A DNA stretch of 45,985 nt, taken from positions 55,239-101,223 of the forward strand of contig JAAUZV010000003.1 in NCBI GenBank assembly GCA_014804425.1. The letters run 5' to 3'. Each line of letters begins with the position of its first letter. Positions within the stretch are counted from its first letter, which is position 1. The translations under genes and the position numbers were made by a program. Shown here piece after piece: positions 25,718-38,128 of this stretch. A model generated the notes under the pieces. That model saw only the letters and a list, made by a program, of their open reading frames with translations. It did not search any database and was not told the origin of the DNA. This DNA comes from Lachnospiraceae bacterium. GTDB lineage: Bacteria; Bacillota; Clostridia; Lachnospirales; Lachnospiraceae.

Positions 25718-26905
25718 ATGACTACGAAGCGAGAGGAAAAAAGAAACCTCGAAACCATTCCCGTCGGCTCTCTCGGCATCATCCCGCTTGAGGGCTGCAA
25801 GTCCCTCGGCGAAAAGGTGGATTACTACCTTGTAAAATGGCGGACGGAGCGCGAAAGCGAGCACAAGGACTCTCTCGCCTTCGCAGGCTATCAGCGTGAT
25901 TCCTATATTTTAGGCGCGCGGGTGCCCCGCTTCGGTTCCGGCGAGGCAAAGGGCGTGATCACGGAATCCGTCCGTGGAACAGACCTGTATCTTCTTGTGG
26001 ACGTCGCTAATTACAGTCTGACCTATCCGTTGTGCGGCTATGAAAATCACATGTCGCCCGACGACCATTTTCAGGATTTGAAGCGCATCATAGCGGCCGT
26101 AGGCGGAAAGGCAAGGCGGATCACCGTGATCATGCCGTTCCTCTACGAGAGCAGACAGCATAAACGAACCTCCCGTGAGTCTCTTGACTGCGCTCTTGCG
26201 CTTCAGGAGCTTGTGGCCATGGGCGTGGATAATATCATCACATTTGATGCGCATGACCCGCGCGTACAGAACGCCATCCCGCTTCACGGCTTTGAAACCG
26301 TACAGCCCGCTTATCAGTTCATCAAGGGACTGCTCCGCAATGTGGACGATCTGAAGATCGACTCCGATCACATGATGGTCATCAGCCCCGATGAAGGCGG
26401 TATGAGCCGCGCTATCTATATCGCGAATGTGCTCGGACTCGATATGGGCATGTTCTACAAGCGACGCGACTATACGCAGATCGTCAACGGCAAAAACCCG
26501 ATCGTTGCGCATGAATTCCTCGGCACGGACGTTGAGGGCAAGGATATGATCATCATTGACGACATGATCTCCTCCGGCGACAGCATGCTTGATGTTGCAA
26601 CCGAACTGAAAAAACGCAAGGCGGCACGTATTTTTGTGTTCTCCACCTTCGGTCTTTTCACAAACGGACTTGCCAAATTTGACTTGGCTTACGAAAATGG
26701 CATCATCGATAAGGTGCTGACGACGAACCTGATCTACCAGACACCCGAGCTGCTCTCCAAACCGTACTATATCAATTGCGATTTGAGCAAATATATTGCC
26801 TATTTGATCGACACCCTGAATCACGATTCTTCCATCAGCGATCTCTTAAATCCGAACGATCGTATTCAGGCGCTTCTTACAAAATACAAGACGGACAGGG
26901 CATAA
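25718..26905 (+). CDS. prs: Ribose-phosphate pyrophosphokinase (long form)
   Basis: 395 residues from the ATG at 25718 behind GTGAGG; the longer open frame overlaps dnaI and lacks a ribosome-binding site. It makes PRPP from ribose-5-phosphate and ATP. The flexible-loop and catalytic region is PFLYESRQHKRTSRESLDC, the metal-binding segment FDAHDPRVQNAIP, and the PRPP loop MIIIDDMISSGDSMLDVA. The protein is longer than the classical Prs of about 315 residues, with an extended N-terminus and a C-terminal extension. I believe this long form is common in Lachnospiraceae. Its TAA stop is the first part of the repeat element downstream. Confidence 0.92.
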   Translation: MTTKREEKRNLETIPVGSLGIIPLEGCKSLGEKVDYYLVKWRTERESEHKDSLAFAGYQRDSYILGARVPRFGSGEAKGVITESVRGTDLYLLVDVANYSLTYPLCGYENHMSPDDHFQDLKRIIAAVGGKARRITVIMPFLYESRQHKRTSRESLDCALALQELVAMGVDNIITFDAHDPRVQNAIPLHGFETVQPAYQFIKGLLRNVDDLKIDSDHMMVISPDEGGMSRAIYIANVLGLDMGMFYKRRDYTQIVNGKNPIVAHEFLGTDVEGKDMIIIDDMISSGDSMLDVATELKKRKAARIFVFSTFGLFTNGLAKFDLAYENGIIDKVLTTNLIYQTPELLSKPYYINCDLSKYIAYLIDTLNHDSSISDLLNPNDRIQALLTKYKTDRA

Positions 26906-26991
26906 AAAAGAGTTCCGTCGGTGCGGAACTCTTTCAAAGAATTTGCTTACGCAAATTCTTTACGTTTAAGAAATTTCCTAATATGTGGAAA
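26903..26991 (+). repeat. Two-hairpin element starting at the prs stop codon
   Basis: The prs TAA runs into AAAAAG, then hairpin 1 (AAAGAGTTCCG 26907-26917 / CGGAACTCTTT 26924-26934), one base C, hairpin 2 (AAAGAATTTGC 26936-26946 / GCAAATTCTTT 26951-26961, loop TTAC) and the tail AAGAAATTTCCTAAT. Hairpin 1 read leftward ends in T6, like a terminator for antisense transcripts. The architecture matches the elements behind spoVG and atpE. Confidence 0.75.
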
Positions 26992-27133
26992 AGAGTTTTG
27001 CAACGAATCTAAACAATTCGGCACGGCAGGACGAAATATATAGTGAGAAGAAAATTTAATATCGGCGTTATACACTGTTGAAATACGCATCCAAGGAGGG
27101 ATCATCGCAGTAAACGGAATTTCAGGTATTTTC

Positions 27134-27364
27134 ATGGTGAACGCGGTAATGATGGTTTCCGAAGTGAGTAGAACCAAACAGGACAGACAGTCTTCTTCTC
27201 ATCCGTATCCCAGGCGCAAAAAATCTGAGCGGTCGTTTTCGACAACCTTGGAACATGCGGCGCAGGAATACGAAGCTGTCCCCCTGCATTGTCTGACGAC
27301 CGTTTACGGACGCGATAGTAAGATGCAGAATTTCTTCTACCAGCCAAGAGAATATCATTACTGA
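27134..27364 (+). CDS. Small hypothetical protein, start codon uncertain
   Basis: 76 residues from the ATG at 27134, which has only a weak CAGGT site. A strong AAGGAGG lies at 27093-27099, and the open frame continues upstream through ATC ATC GCA GTA AAC GGA ATT TCA GGT, but no ATG, GTG or TTG stands 5-12 bases after it. Translation may begin at ATC (27101 or 27104), giving an extra N-terminal IAVNGISGIF-like segment, or the normal start codon is mutated. The body is basic (YPRRKKSERS) and ends LTTVYGRDSKMQNFFYQPRE plus YHY, which looks like real protein sequence. No function is recognised. The gap from 26992 to 27133 holds nothing else visible. Confidence 0.5.
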   Translation: MVNAVMMVSEVSRTKQDRQSSSHPYPRRKKSERSFSTTLEHAAQEYEAVPLHCLTTVYGRDSKMQNFFYQPREYHY

Positions 27365-27367
27365 ATT

Positions 27368-27409
27368 CTAAGCAATCCCGCGAACAGACTTGTTCGCGGG
27401 ATTGCTTAG
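27368..27409. terminator. Perfect 19-bp hairpin after the small hypothetical gene
   Basis: CTAAGCAATCCCGCGAACA (27368-27386) pairs perfectly with TGTTCGCGGGATTGCTTAG (27391-27409) around a GACT loop. It begins 4 bases after the stop codon at 27364. There is no T-run on either side, so it may be an RNA-stabilising hairpin, a repeat or a non-canonical terminator. Confidence 0.55.
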
Positions 27410-27432
27410 GGTTCAAGACACGGTACGCGCCC

Positions 27433-27534
27433 TAAAAAAGAACGCGAAGCGTTCTTTCAAAGAAATGCCGAAGGCATTTCTTTTGAATTCACCTTCGGGA
27501 ATTCTTCTGGGACTGAGGAATTTCCCGTAAATTA
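27433..27534 (+). repeat. Two-hairpin element copy upstream of the queT riboswitch
   Basis: TAAAAAAG at 27433 leads into AAAGAACGC/GCGTTCTTT (27437-27457, loop GAA), then AAAGAAATGCC/GGCATTTCTTT (27459-27483, loop GAA), a third smaller hairpin built on two GAATTC sites (27485-27490 and 27499-27504), and the tail TTCTGGGACTGAGGAATTTCC. It has the same order and linker as the copies behind spoVG, prs and atpE, but here it does not abut a recognised gene's stop codon. Confidence 0.75.
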
Positions 27535-27541
27535 AGAATTA

Positions 27542-27585
27542 ACGTCAGTTCGAGACCTTCCTGACGTAAAACAAAACTAAAGGAG
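27542..27585 (+). promoter_or_regulatory. preQ1-I riboswitch controlling queT
   Basis: Stem P1 is ACGTCAG (27542-27548) / CTGACGT (27561-27567), with a 12-base loop TTCGAGACCTTC, followed by the A-rich tail AAAACAAAACTAA that runs into the Shine-Dalgarno AAGGAG (27580-27585). Small stem, Cys/uridine-containing loop and tail with ACAAAACTAA next to the ribosome-binding site match the compact preQ1 class I pseudoknot aptamer, which hides the Shine-Dalgarno when preQ1 binds. A QueT transporter gene directly downstream agrees. Expected effect: preQ1 turns off translation. Confidence 0.75.
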
Positions 27586-27593
27586 AATTTCAT

Positions 27594-28082
27594 ATGAAAA
27601 ACAAACGTATTCTGTTTCTGACACAGGCAGCGATGATCGCAGCGCTGTATGTGGTCTTCACGCTCATTGCCGCAGCGCTTGGGCTTTCCTCCATGCAGGT
27701 TCAGATCCGGTTCTCAGAGGCTCTGACTATCCTTCCGTATTTTACTATAGCTGCCATACCGGGTGTCTTTATCGGATGTCTGCTCAGTAATATCCTTGCA
27801 GGCGGCGCGCTGCTTGACATCCTTTTCGGCTCTCTGGCAACACTGATCGCCGCAGTCGGAACGTATCTGCTGCGCCGACAAAAATGGCTTGCGCCGATTC
27901 CCCCGATCGCGGCAAATACACTGATCGTCCCTTTTGTCCTAAAAGCGGCCTACGGCATCGGTCCGGTCTGGCTCTCCTTTATCACCGTAGGCGCAGGCGA
28001 ACTCCTGTCCGCAGGCGTCCTCGGCATGCTTCTGCTTCTTACCCTTGAAAAATACAGGCGGCAGATTTTTATGGTGTCCTAG
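27594..28082 (+). CDS. queT: QueT-family queuosine-precursor transporter
   Basis: 162 residues, about five membrane helices (9-30, 42-66, 72-90, 98-118, 124-152). The region MQVQIRFSEALTILPYF, then IPGVFIGCLLSNILAGG, is typical of the QueT substrate-binding S component of ECF transporters. These import a precursor of the tRNA base queuosine and use a shared energising module that is not in this window. The riboswitch overlapping its ribosome-binding site supports the substrate class (preQ0, preQ1 or queuine). It converges on the 842-residue gene across a bidirectional terminator. Confidence 0.9.
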   Translation: MKNKRILFLTQAAMIAALYVVFTLIAAALGLSSMQVQIRFSEALTILPYFTIAAIPGVFIGCLLSNILAGGALLDILFGSLATLIAAVGTYLLRRQKWLAPIPPIAANTLIVPFVLKAAYGIGPVWLSFITVGAGELLSAGVLGMLLLLTLEKYRRQIFMVS

Positions 28083-28109
28083 GGAAACGCTGATGAAACC
28101 AGTGCTTTC
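28082..28109. repeat. Degenerate GGGAAACGCTGAT palindrome at the queT stop codon
   Basis: GAAACGCT (28084-28091) pairs with AGTGCTTTC (28101-28109), with one G-U pair and one bulged C. The repeat begins at the last base of the queT TAG. It is a weaker member of the family seen at 23611-23634 and 44230-44260. Confidence 0.45.
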
Positions 28110-28129
28110 TGAGATCCCATAAATATTAT

Positions 28130-28184
28130 AAAAAAGACAATCCGCATGCGTCATAAGCGTACCGCGCATCGGATTGTCTTTTTT
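28130..28184. terminator. Bidirectional terminator between queT and the 842-residue gene
   Basis: AAAAAAGACAATCCG (28130-28144) pairs perfectly with CGGATTGTCTTTTTT (28170-28184), extended by ATGCG/CGCAT after one bulged base. It has an A6 and a T6 flank, so it works for both converging genes. The leftward gene's TAA stop (28185-28183) is part of the tract. Confidence 0.9.
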
Positions 28185-30711
28185 ACTCCTGCTCTTCCAA
28201 ATAGGAAATGAATACCGCGCCGTTTGTACGAAACCATTCATCCGCTTCCGAAAAGCCTTTTTTATAGATGCTGTTCGACTTCGGATCCATTATGGCGATC
28301 TGTGAATCGTTATAGCCGACAATCAACACGGTGTTGTCCCCCATGAGCGCCAGAACCGGAATATCCCGATTGACATAATAGAGAATCGCGTCCAGACTGC
28401 ACTCCGACAGGTCCAAAATGCGACAGCCTTCCAGTGCTTCCCGCAAGATCTGAAGCACCGTTTCTCCCTCATCCAGCAGATATTGGCTGTTGCGCGCCAC
28501 TCCCTCGTAAGCAAGCAGCGTATCTAAACATACCGCCGTCGATCCGCGCGTCTCACTGACGCTTTCCGCCGAGATCGCCATGATCTGGTTGCGTGTGCGG
28601 CGGTTTCCGCGCACCCAGATGTAATGTCCGGTATCATCCACGACAACGCCCATTTTGGCATAGGCAAGATTGATCGCGTCCGCAGCATGATTATAGATAC
28701 CGATGACACCGTCTTTCGCATATACGAAAAAGCGTTCCATCTCGGTTTCTTCCGCAACGGCAAGCATTCTGCTCCCCTCAAAAAGCACCTCTTTCGGCGT
28801 CAGGATCTGCAGCGCCTTATTGTCTATCGTGTTTTTCACCACGATCTGTACGATCGTCTCATATTTTTCAGTGACGGGCCTTTCTAACGTATTGATTCCT
28901 GATTTCTGCTCGATATTATTGATGATCTGATCGTCCCCCGTCTCCTTATAGGAGCCGTCCTCATTTTTTATCACACGCGACATATTGAGCTGGTTGTCCG
29001 TGATCTGTCCGCCCGTCACATAAATCCCTTCATTGCCGTACTCTTTTAACACGGTTCCGTTCTCGTCCACAATTATGACCTCATACATCGGAAACGTGCT
29101 GATGCCGTAGCTGTCCGTGTACACATCCACGCTGCGCGCCACGCCATAGATCAGGTCGCTGCCCATGAAGCCGATGGGCTTTATATAATTGCCGATTCCC
29201 GCATCGATCTTCCTGCGCATCTGCGTATTGAGATTCATATGCACAAGCGAGGTGCTCGCGTCCGCATGCTTTCCCTCCTGCCAGACAAGAAAGCTTTGAT
29301 CGGGCGAAACCTGAAATCTCCCGACCTCAAGATTCTGCGCGATGATCTCATAGCTTCGGTTATCTAAGCTGACCGCGTAAATGTCTCCGTTCAGGATAAA
29401 ATAAAACACATTCGTCCTGCTGACATAGGAGAGCATACTCATTTCCGCCTCCAAGATCTCATAACTCTTATCGTACGGAATATAGATCTCCTCTTCGACT
29501 GTGTTGAGCAGACTGTTATAATAGCAGACCATGATGCCGATCTGCCCCTCGTGAAGCCCCCGGTTCATATAACCGTACACAACAAAACGGACATTTCCCG
29601 TCTCATCCACACTTAATATTTTCATGTTATGCGCATCATACATGCACCGCGCATCAAACGAATCGTCCCGAAAAGTGTAAAGCACCGCCATTTTCTGCTC
29701 GGATACGTTGTACGAATACAGTCCCTTATCATCTACAAACGCAAAAACATTTCCTCCGTCGGACTCGACAAGCACCGGCGGTTCCTCCTGAATGCCGAGC
29801 ACGATCTTATTCCCCACATAGGCGCTTGTGTTCGTCTCATCAAAGATCTGCGTCATCGTGCGCTCAAAATCAAGCAGATAAATGCGGTCCACCGTGTAAC
29901 GCAGCCGGTAGAATTCCTCCACCCGGTAATAATGCTTCTGCTTCCCTTCCAGCACGGAAACGATATAACTTCCTGTAACGGACGCCGTTTGGGATGCAAG
30001 CTCCCGCAGCGTAAAAACCGGCTCCGTTTCTTTTTTTACACCGAGAGAACCCCATGTGATCTGATTAAAGCTGCTGTGAATATTGACGACACCGAACGAC
30101 GAGTTATCTCCCTGCGAATTTGATTCCAGATATTTGATGATCTCCTGCGCTTCCTCGCGGTCAAACGTGCGCGCTGAAAAATCACGGGCAAAGGCGATCT
30201 TCTCCTCCGCATGATAGTCCGTAGCAAGGATGATATGCGTCGTATAGGAAATTTCCTGCTCCGTGTCGATCTGCAATTTCAGGATGAGGCTGTATTCCTT
30301 CTGCGCTTCTATCAGATCCTTGATCGCAAACTCCGCATGAATCTCGTCCCCTATTTCCGTATACTCCGTCAGGCGGCCGTCCTCGACCAGGCGGGAACCG
30401 TCCACGCTGCGCACCTCAAAAAAGATCTGGCTGATATTACGCCCGTATTTTTGCACATCAAAAGAAAGCGTCCTGCCATCGCCAAGCGGCGTAATGCTCT
30501 CCCGCAGATAAGAAAGCTGCGGAAGCTCCTGATAGCCGTGCAGGCAGTTTACGCGCTCGCCGTCCACATTCATGTAGATCAGCGGCAGGCTTGCCGGACG
30601 CATTTCTTCCGTCATATCCGTATTTCCCTGATTTAAAAGATTACTAATGATCACCAACGCCGCTAAAAATGTCACGATGCTGACAATTCCGTGAAAGATC
30701 GTTTTTTTCAT
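28183..30711 (-). CDS. Large exported protein: propeller-like body with degenerate C39-like C-terminal domain
   Basis: 842 residues. Residues 7-27 are a signal anchor (MKKTIFHGIVSIVTFLAALV), so the rest is outside the cell. Residues 40-250 are beta-rich. Residues 290-720 show repeated short strand pairs like a beta-propeller (VFAFVDDKGLYSYNVSEQKM; GDIYAVSLDNRSYEIIAQNL; FLVWQEG). The C-terminal 119 residues resemble the C39 papain-like fold: a Cys-helix (STAVCLDTLLAYEG, Cys728), GDNTVLIVGYND and MDPKSNSIY (Asp809). The catalytic His expected before VLIVGY is Asn793, so protease activity is doubtful. The ribosome-binding site is weak. A small hypothetical gene lies 57 bases upstream. I do not know its role; a cell-surface sensing or scaffold role is a guess. 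Confidence 0.7.
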   Translation of the reverse strand: MKKTIFHGIVSIVTFLAALVIISNLLNQGNTDMTEEMRPASLPLIYMNVDGERVNCLHGYQELPQLSYLRESITPLGDGRTLSFDVQKYGRNISQIFFEVRSVDGSRLVEDGRLTEYTEIGDEIHAEFAIKDLIEAQKEYSLILKLQIDTEQEISYTTHIILATDYHAEEKIAFARDFSARTFDREEAQEIIKYLESNSQGDNSSFGVVNIHSSFNQITWGSLGVKKETEPVFTLRELASQTASVTGSYIVSVLEGKQKHYYRVEEFYRLRYTVDRIYLLDFERTMTQIFDETNTSAYVGNKIVLGIQEEPPVLVESDGGNVFAFVDDKGLYSYNVSEQKMAVLYTFRDDSFDARCMYDAHNMKILSVDETGNVRFVVYGYMNRGLHEGQIGIMVCYYNSLLNTVEEEIYIPYDKSYEILEAEMSMLSYVSRTNVFYFILNGDIYAVSLDNRSYEIIAQNLEVGRFQVSPDQSFLVWQEGKHADASTSLVHMNLNTQMRRKIDAGIGNYIKPIGFMGSDLIYGVARSVDVYTDSYGISTFPMYEVIIVDENGTVLKEYGNEGIYVTGGQITDNQLNMSRVIKNEDGSYKETGDDQIINNIEQKSGINTLERPVTEKYETIVQIVVKNTIDNKALQILTPKEVLFEGSRMLAVAEETEMERFFVYAKDGVIGIYNHAADAINLAYAKMGVVVDDTGHYIWVRGNRRTRNQIMAISAESVSETRGSTAVCLDTLLAYEGVARNSQYLLDEGETVLQILREALEGCRILDLSECSLDAILYYVNRDIPVLALMGDNTVLIVGYNDSQIAIMDPKSNSIYKKGFSEADEWFRTNGAVFISYLEEQE

Positions 30712-30768
30712 GCTCTTATTTTATGCTATATTTCGTATTTTCACAATACAAAAATCATGTGTACCCGA

Positions 30769-31314
30769 TCAAATGTCGCCCACTCCGTAAAATTTCGACA
30801 GATCCATTCCCGCGCCATGCCGCCTTTTCGCGATCTCATATAAGAGAAGCACATAGACCAGCTCCTCCCGGTGTCGAAAATCCGACGACGATGTCCGGTT
30901 ACGATTTCCCGCATCTTCCCTGTCTGCGCTGCCCCGCTGCATATCTGTATTTGGCATGTTCTCCATTCCCCTGCCGCCCTGCTGCATGTCGGGCGCTGCC
31001 GCGGCTTCTTCTTTTTCGATCATCTGTACAATATCATGCGCAAGCCGCTGCAGACGCAGTCTGTCAGGATATTCATCATAGATCATGCTTCCCTTATAAT
31101 CCATGCGGTCCACAACAGAAGCAATCTTTACTGCATAACGCTTTGCCATTTCCGGAAACATTTCCTGTAAATATTGTAAATCCTCTTTCACACCCATATC
31201 CTGCGCCATATAGAGCGGCAGATAACCTTGCATGGCATAGGAGGGCATATAAGGCGCCTGATAAGGCGGCATGTTGTATGTCTGATAGAACGGTACGATT
31301 CGATGTTGTTCCAT
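30769..31314 (-). CDS. Conserved Lachnospiraceae-type hypothetical protein
   Basis: About 181 residues from the ATG at 31314, with AGGGG about 10 bases upstream; starts at 31344 or 31323 are possible. The N-terminus is Tyr/Pro/Met-rich (QTYNMPPYQAPYMPSYAMQG). The middle helix pair (DLQYLQEMFPEMAKRYAVKI; RMDYKGSMIYDEYPDRLRLQ) is hydrophilic and coil-like, and a Gln/Gly/Arg linker leads to a final helix (ELVYVLLLYEIAKRRH). I recall similar hypothetical proteins in Lachnospiraceae but no function. The Pro/Tyr leader resembles spore-coat proteins, which is only a hint. It probably shares a transcript with the 842-residue gene downstream. Confidence 0.65.
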   Translation of the reverse strand: MEQHRIVPFYQTYNMPPYQAPYMPSYAMQGYLPLYMAQDMGVKEDLQYLQEMFPEMAKRYAVKIASVVDRMDYKGSMIYDEYPDRLRLQRLAHDIVQMIEKEEAAAAPDMQQGGRGMENMPNTDMQRGSADREDAGNRNRTSSSDFRHREELVYVLLLYEIAKRRHGAGMDLSKFYGVGDI

Positions 31315-31383
31315 GTTGTTCATCCCCTGTTTTCTGATCAGCATTCCGATCAGACCCGGTTTGTATTATGATATGTAAAACAA

Positions 31384-31416
31384 TAAAAAAAGTCCCGCAT
31401 CAGCGGAACTTTTTTA
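31384..31416 (-). terminator. Intrinsic terminator of the ATP synthase operon
   Basis: Read leftward, AGTTCCGC (31410-31403) pairs with GCGGGACT (31398-31391), including one G-U pair, with a TGAT loop, followed by TTTTTTT (31390-31384). It lies 28 bases past the atpC stop. Confidence 0.85.
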
Positions 31417-31438
31417 TTAACATGGTTCAAGTCCGAAC

Positions 31439-31843
31439 CTATCGTATCGTCGAAATACGTGCGAGCGAACGCAAGAGCGCCGTCTCGGCACGCGCGATAT
31501 CCGTCTTGGGATCCTTCTCTGAAAGACGCTTCTCAGCGCGTTCCTTTGCCGCCTCCGCCCGGCTTAAATCAATTTCATCGGGCCACTCGACAATCTCCGC
31601 GAGAATTGTGATCTGATCCTGTAAGATCTCCACAAAGCCCGCGTGAAGCGCCGCCATCTTCTGCTCGTCACCGTCGGTAATATAGAGAATCCCCGGCTTA
31701 ATGATCATCGTCATCGGGATATGGTTCTTATAAATGCCGACCTCACCCTCCGTCGTGTTAAACTCGACCATCGTAGCCAATCCGTCATAAAAAACGCGGT
31801 CCGGTGTGATAATTTTGATAACAAAACGATTATCCTCTGCCAT
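31439..31843 (-). CDS. atpC: ATP synthase F1 epsilon subunit
   Basis: 134 residues. It is the small rotor-stalk and regulatory subunit. The N-terminal beta-sandwich shows KIITPDRVFYDG, EGEVGIYKNHIPMTMII and AALHAGFVEILQDQITILAE; the C-terminal two-helix domain has DLSRAEAAKERAEKRL. It is last in the operon, 30 bases after atpD, and is followed by a strong terminator. Confidence 0.95.
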   Translation of the reverse strand: MAEDNRFVIKIITPDRVFYDGLATMVEFNTTEGEVGIYKNHIPMTMIIKPGILYITDGDEQKMAALHAGFVEILQDQITILAEIVEWPDEIDLSRAEAAKERAEKRLSEKDPKTDIARAETALLRSLARISTIR

Positions 31844-31873
31844 ACAGCCACCTCAATCCTGATTCCGTACTGA

Positions 31874-33319
<1,446 letters not shown>

Positions 33320-33322
33320 TTA

Positions 33323-34207
33323 TCAGGAAATCGCTTCCGCACCGGCTATGATTTCTGTTAACTCCTGTGTGATCGAGCCCTGACGCGCTCTGTTATACTG
33401 GAGTGATAACTTACCGATCATTTCCTCCGCATTGCTTGTCGCGGAATCCATTGCCTGCATTCTTGCGCCGTTCTCACTGGCAACCGCCTCCACGAGCGCT
33501 CCGTAGATCAGGCTTGCGACATACTTCGGAATAATGAGATTTAATGCCTCGTCCGCTTCCGGCTCAAAGTTCATCATCGCCTTATCCGCCTCTGCGTCCT
33601 TCGCCTCTTCACCGCCGTCCGTCACATCTTCGAGTGACACCGGAAGAAGTTTTAAGAGCTTCGGCTCATGAACGACCGTATTCTTAAAATAAGTATAGGC
33701 AAGATAAATCTCTCCGATCTCTCCGTCCATATAGCTTTTTAGCAGTTCCTCCGCCAGCTTCATCGCCTCCACATAGGTAGGCTCCTCGATCACCTCGGAA
33801 TAGTCTTTCTCCGCGATCTGATACCCCGCGCGCGCAAGCAGATCCCGTCCTTTTTTACCGATCGCATGAACGATCAGATTTTCTTTTTGTTCTGCAAGCT
33901 CTCCCCGCGTGATCAGCTTTACCACGTTAGAATTATATCCACCCGCAAGACCCCGGTTCGAGGTGATCACCACAACCGCCTTTTTGTCGGAAGCTCCGGT
34001 TTTCAGATACGGATGGTCAAGCGCGCCCGCCTTGACGATCATGCTTTTTACCGTGTCATACATACAGGAAAAATAAGACTTGGTCTGCTCCGCATGCGCT
34101 TTGCTGCGCTGGAGCTTCACCGTGGACACGAGCTTCATCGCCTTGGTAATCTGCTGCGTACTCTGTATACTGCCCTTACGTCTCTTGATGTCTCTCATCG
34201 ACGCCAT
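33323..34207 (-). CDS. atpG: ATP synthase F1 gamma subunit
   Basis: 294 residues, the central rotor shaft. The N-terminal coiled-coil helix MASMRDIKRRKGSIQSTQQI (then TKAMKLVSTVKL) and the C-terminal helix NAEEMIGKLSLQYNRARQGS (then ITQELTEI) are the standard gamma signatures. A Glu/Asp/Ala-rich insert at about 198-220 (DVTDGGEEAKDAEADKA) lies in the globular part and seems lineage-specific. It lies 26 bases after atpA. Confidence 0.97.
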   Translation of the reverse strand: MASMRDIKRRKGSIQSTQQITKAMKLVSTVKLQRSKAHAEQTKSYFSCMYDTVKSMIVKAGALDHPYLKTGASDKKAVVVITSNRGLAGGYNSNVVKLITRGELAEQKENLIVHAIGKKGRDLLARAGYQIAEKDYSEVIEEPTYVEAMKLAEELLKSYMDGEIGEIYLAYTYFKNTVVHEPKLLKLLPVSLEDVTDGGEEAKDAEADKAMMNFEPEADEALNLIIPKYVASLIYGALVEAVASENGARMQAMDSATSNAEEMIGKLSLQYNRARQGSITQELTEIIAGAEAIS

Positions 34208-34233
34208 TGCATTTCACCGCCTTCCCAAGCGCC

Positions 34234-36328
<2,095 letters not shown>

Positions 36329-36341
<13 letters not shown>

Positions 36342-36898
36342 GTGCTTTCACCCATTTCCTTTAATGTCTCATCAATCAGGCTGTTTTGGATTGCCGTGTC
36401 GATATTGGCAGCAACAACCTTGGATGCCATCGCCGACGCGATCGTGATCATCTCTCTCTTCACCTCGTCCGCCGCCTTCTGCTTCTCAAGCTCTGCCTCT
36501 GTTCTTGCCCGCTCCAAAATCGCCGCAGCTTCTTCCTTCGCCTGCGCAATGATACGGTTTTCGTTTTCCAAGCCGCGCTTTCTTGCGTCCGCTAAGATCG
36601 CCTCCGCTTCCTTGTCCACGCTTTTGAGCTTTTCCTCGTATTCCGCTCTCATCGCCGCGGCGTCGGTCTTATCCTTCTGTGCACTCTCTATATCATCCGC
36701 GATCTTTGCGCTGCGGTTCGACAACAGCTTTCTGACCGGATCAAAAAGAAAACGCGACAGGAATAAGAACAATATAAATACTGCAATGATCGTGAGAACA
36801 GAATCCGTTATCAGCTGTAGATCAAGATTGAACAGACGCCGCATGGTACCGCTTCCTGTTTCTGCTAACATGATCCCTGCATTTATCACTGTCTGCAA
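36329..36898 (-). CDS. atpF: ATP synthase Fo b subunit
   Basis: 189 residues if it starts at TTG (36898), which has a strong AGAGGAGG seven bases upstream; ATG at 36871 has a weaker AGGGATC. A membrane helix lies at about 29-52 (LITDSVLTIIAVFILFLFLS), followed by FDPVRKLLSNRSAKIADDIE and a long charged coiled coil (about 60-165) that forms the peripheral stalk. It is separated from atpE by a 184-base gap filled with hairpins, the largest gap in the operon. Confidence 0.95.
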
Positions 36899-36922
36899 CT
36901 GACTGCCTCCTCTCTTCTATCA

Positions 36923-37082
36923 TGATTTTCCGTGAAAATCACGTACACGCGAGTTTTGCGTCAGCAAAACCTCGCAAAGAACGCAAAGCGTTCTTTCTTA
37001 CCTTATAGGAGTTTGCCCGACCCCAGAAGAATTTGCCTTCGGCAAAATCTTCAAAAGAATTTCGCGCCAGCGAATTTCTTTT

Positions 37083-37085
<3 letters not shown>
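36923..37085 (-). repeat. Five-hairpin array between atpE and atpF, including a two-hairpin element copy
   Basis: Read leftward from the atpE TAA (37085-37083): AAAGAAATTCGC/GCGAAATTCTTT-type stem (37082-37054), GAAGATTTTGCC/GGCAAATTCTTC (37052-37026), tail TTCTGGGGTCGGGCAAACTCC and TATAA, then AAAGAACGC/GCGTTCTTT (36996-36976), GAGGTTTTGC/GCAAAACTC (36973-36951) and TGATTTTC/GAAAATCA (36941-36923). All stems are short and perfect or nearly so. The first part is a copy of the element seen behind spoVG and prs. As the array sits inside an operon, it may protect the 3' end of the atpB-atpE mRNA segment. Confidence 0.8.
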
Positions 37086-38112
<1,027 letters not shown>

Positions 38113-38128
38113 ATTTTCACCTCCTTGT

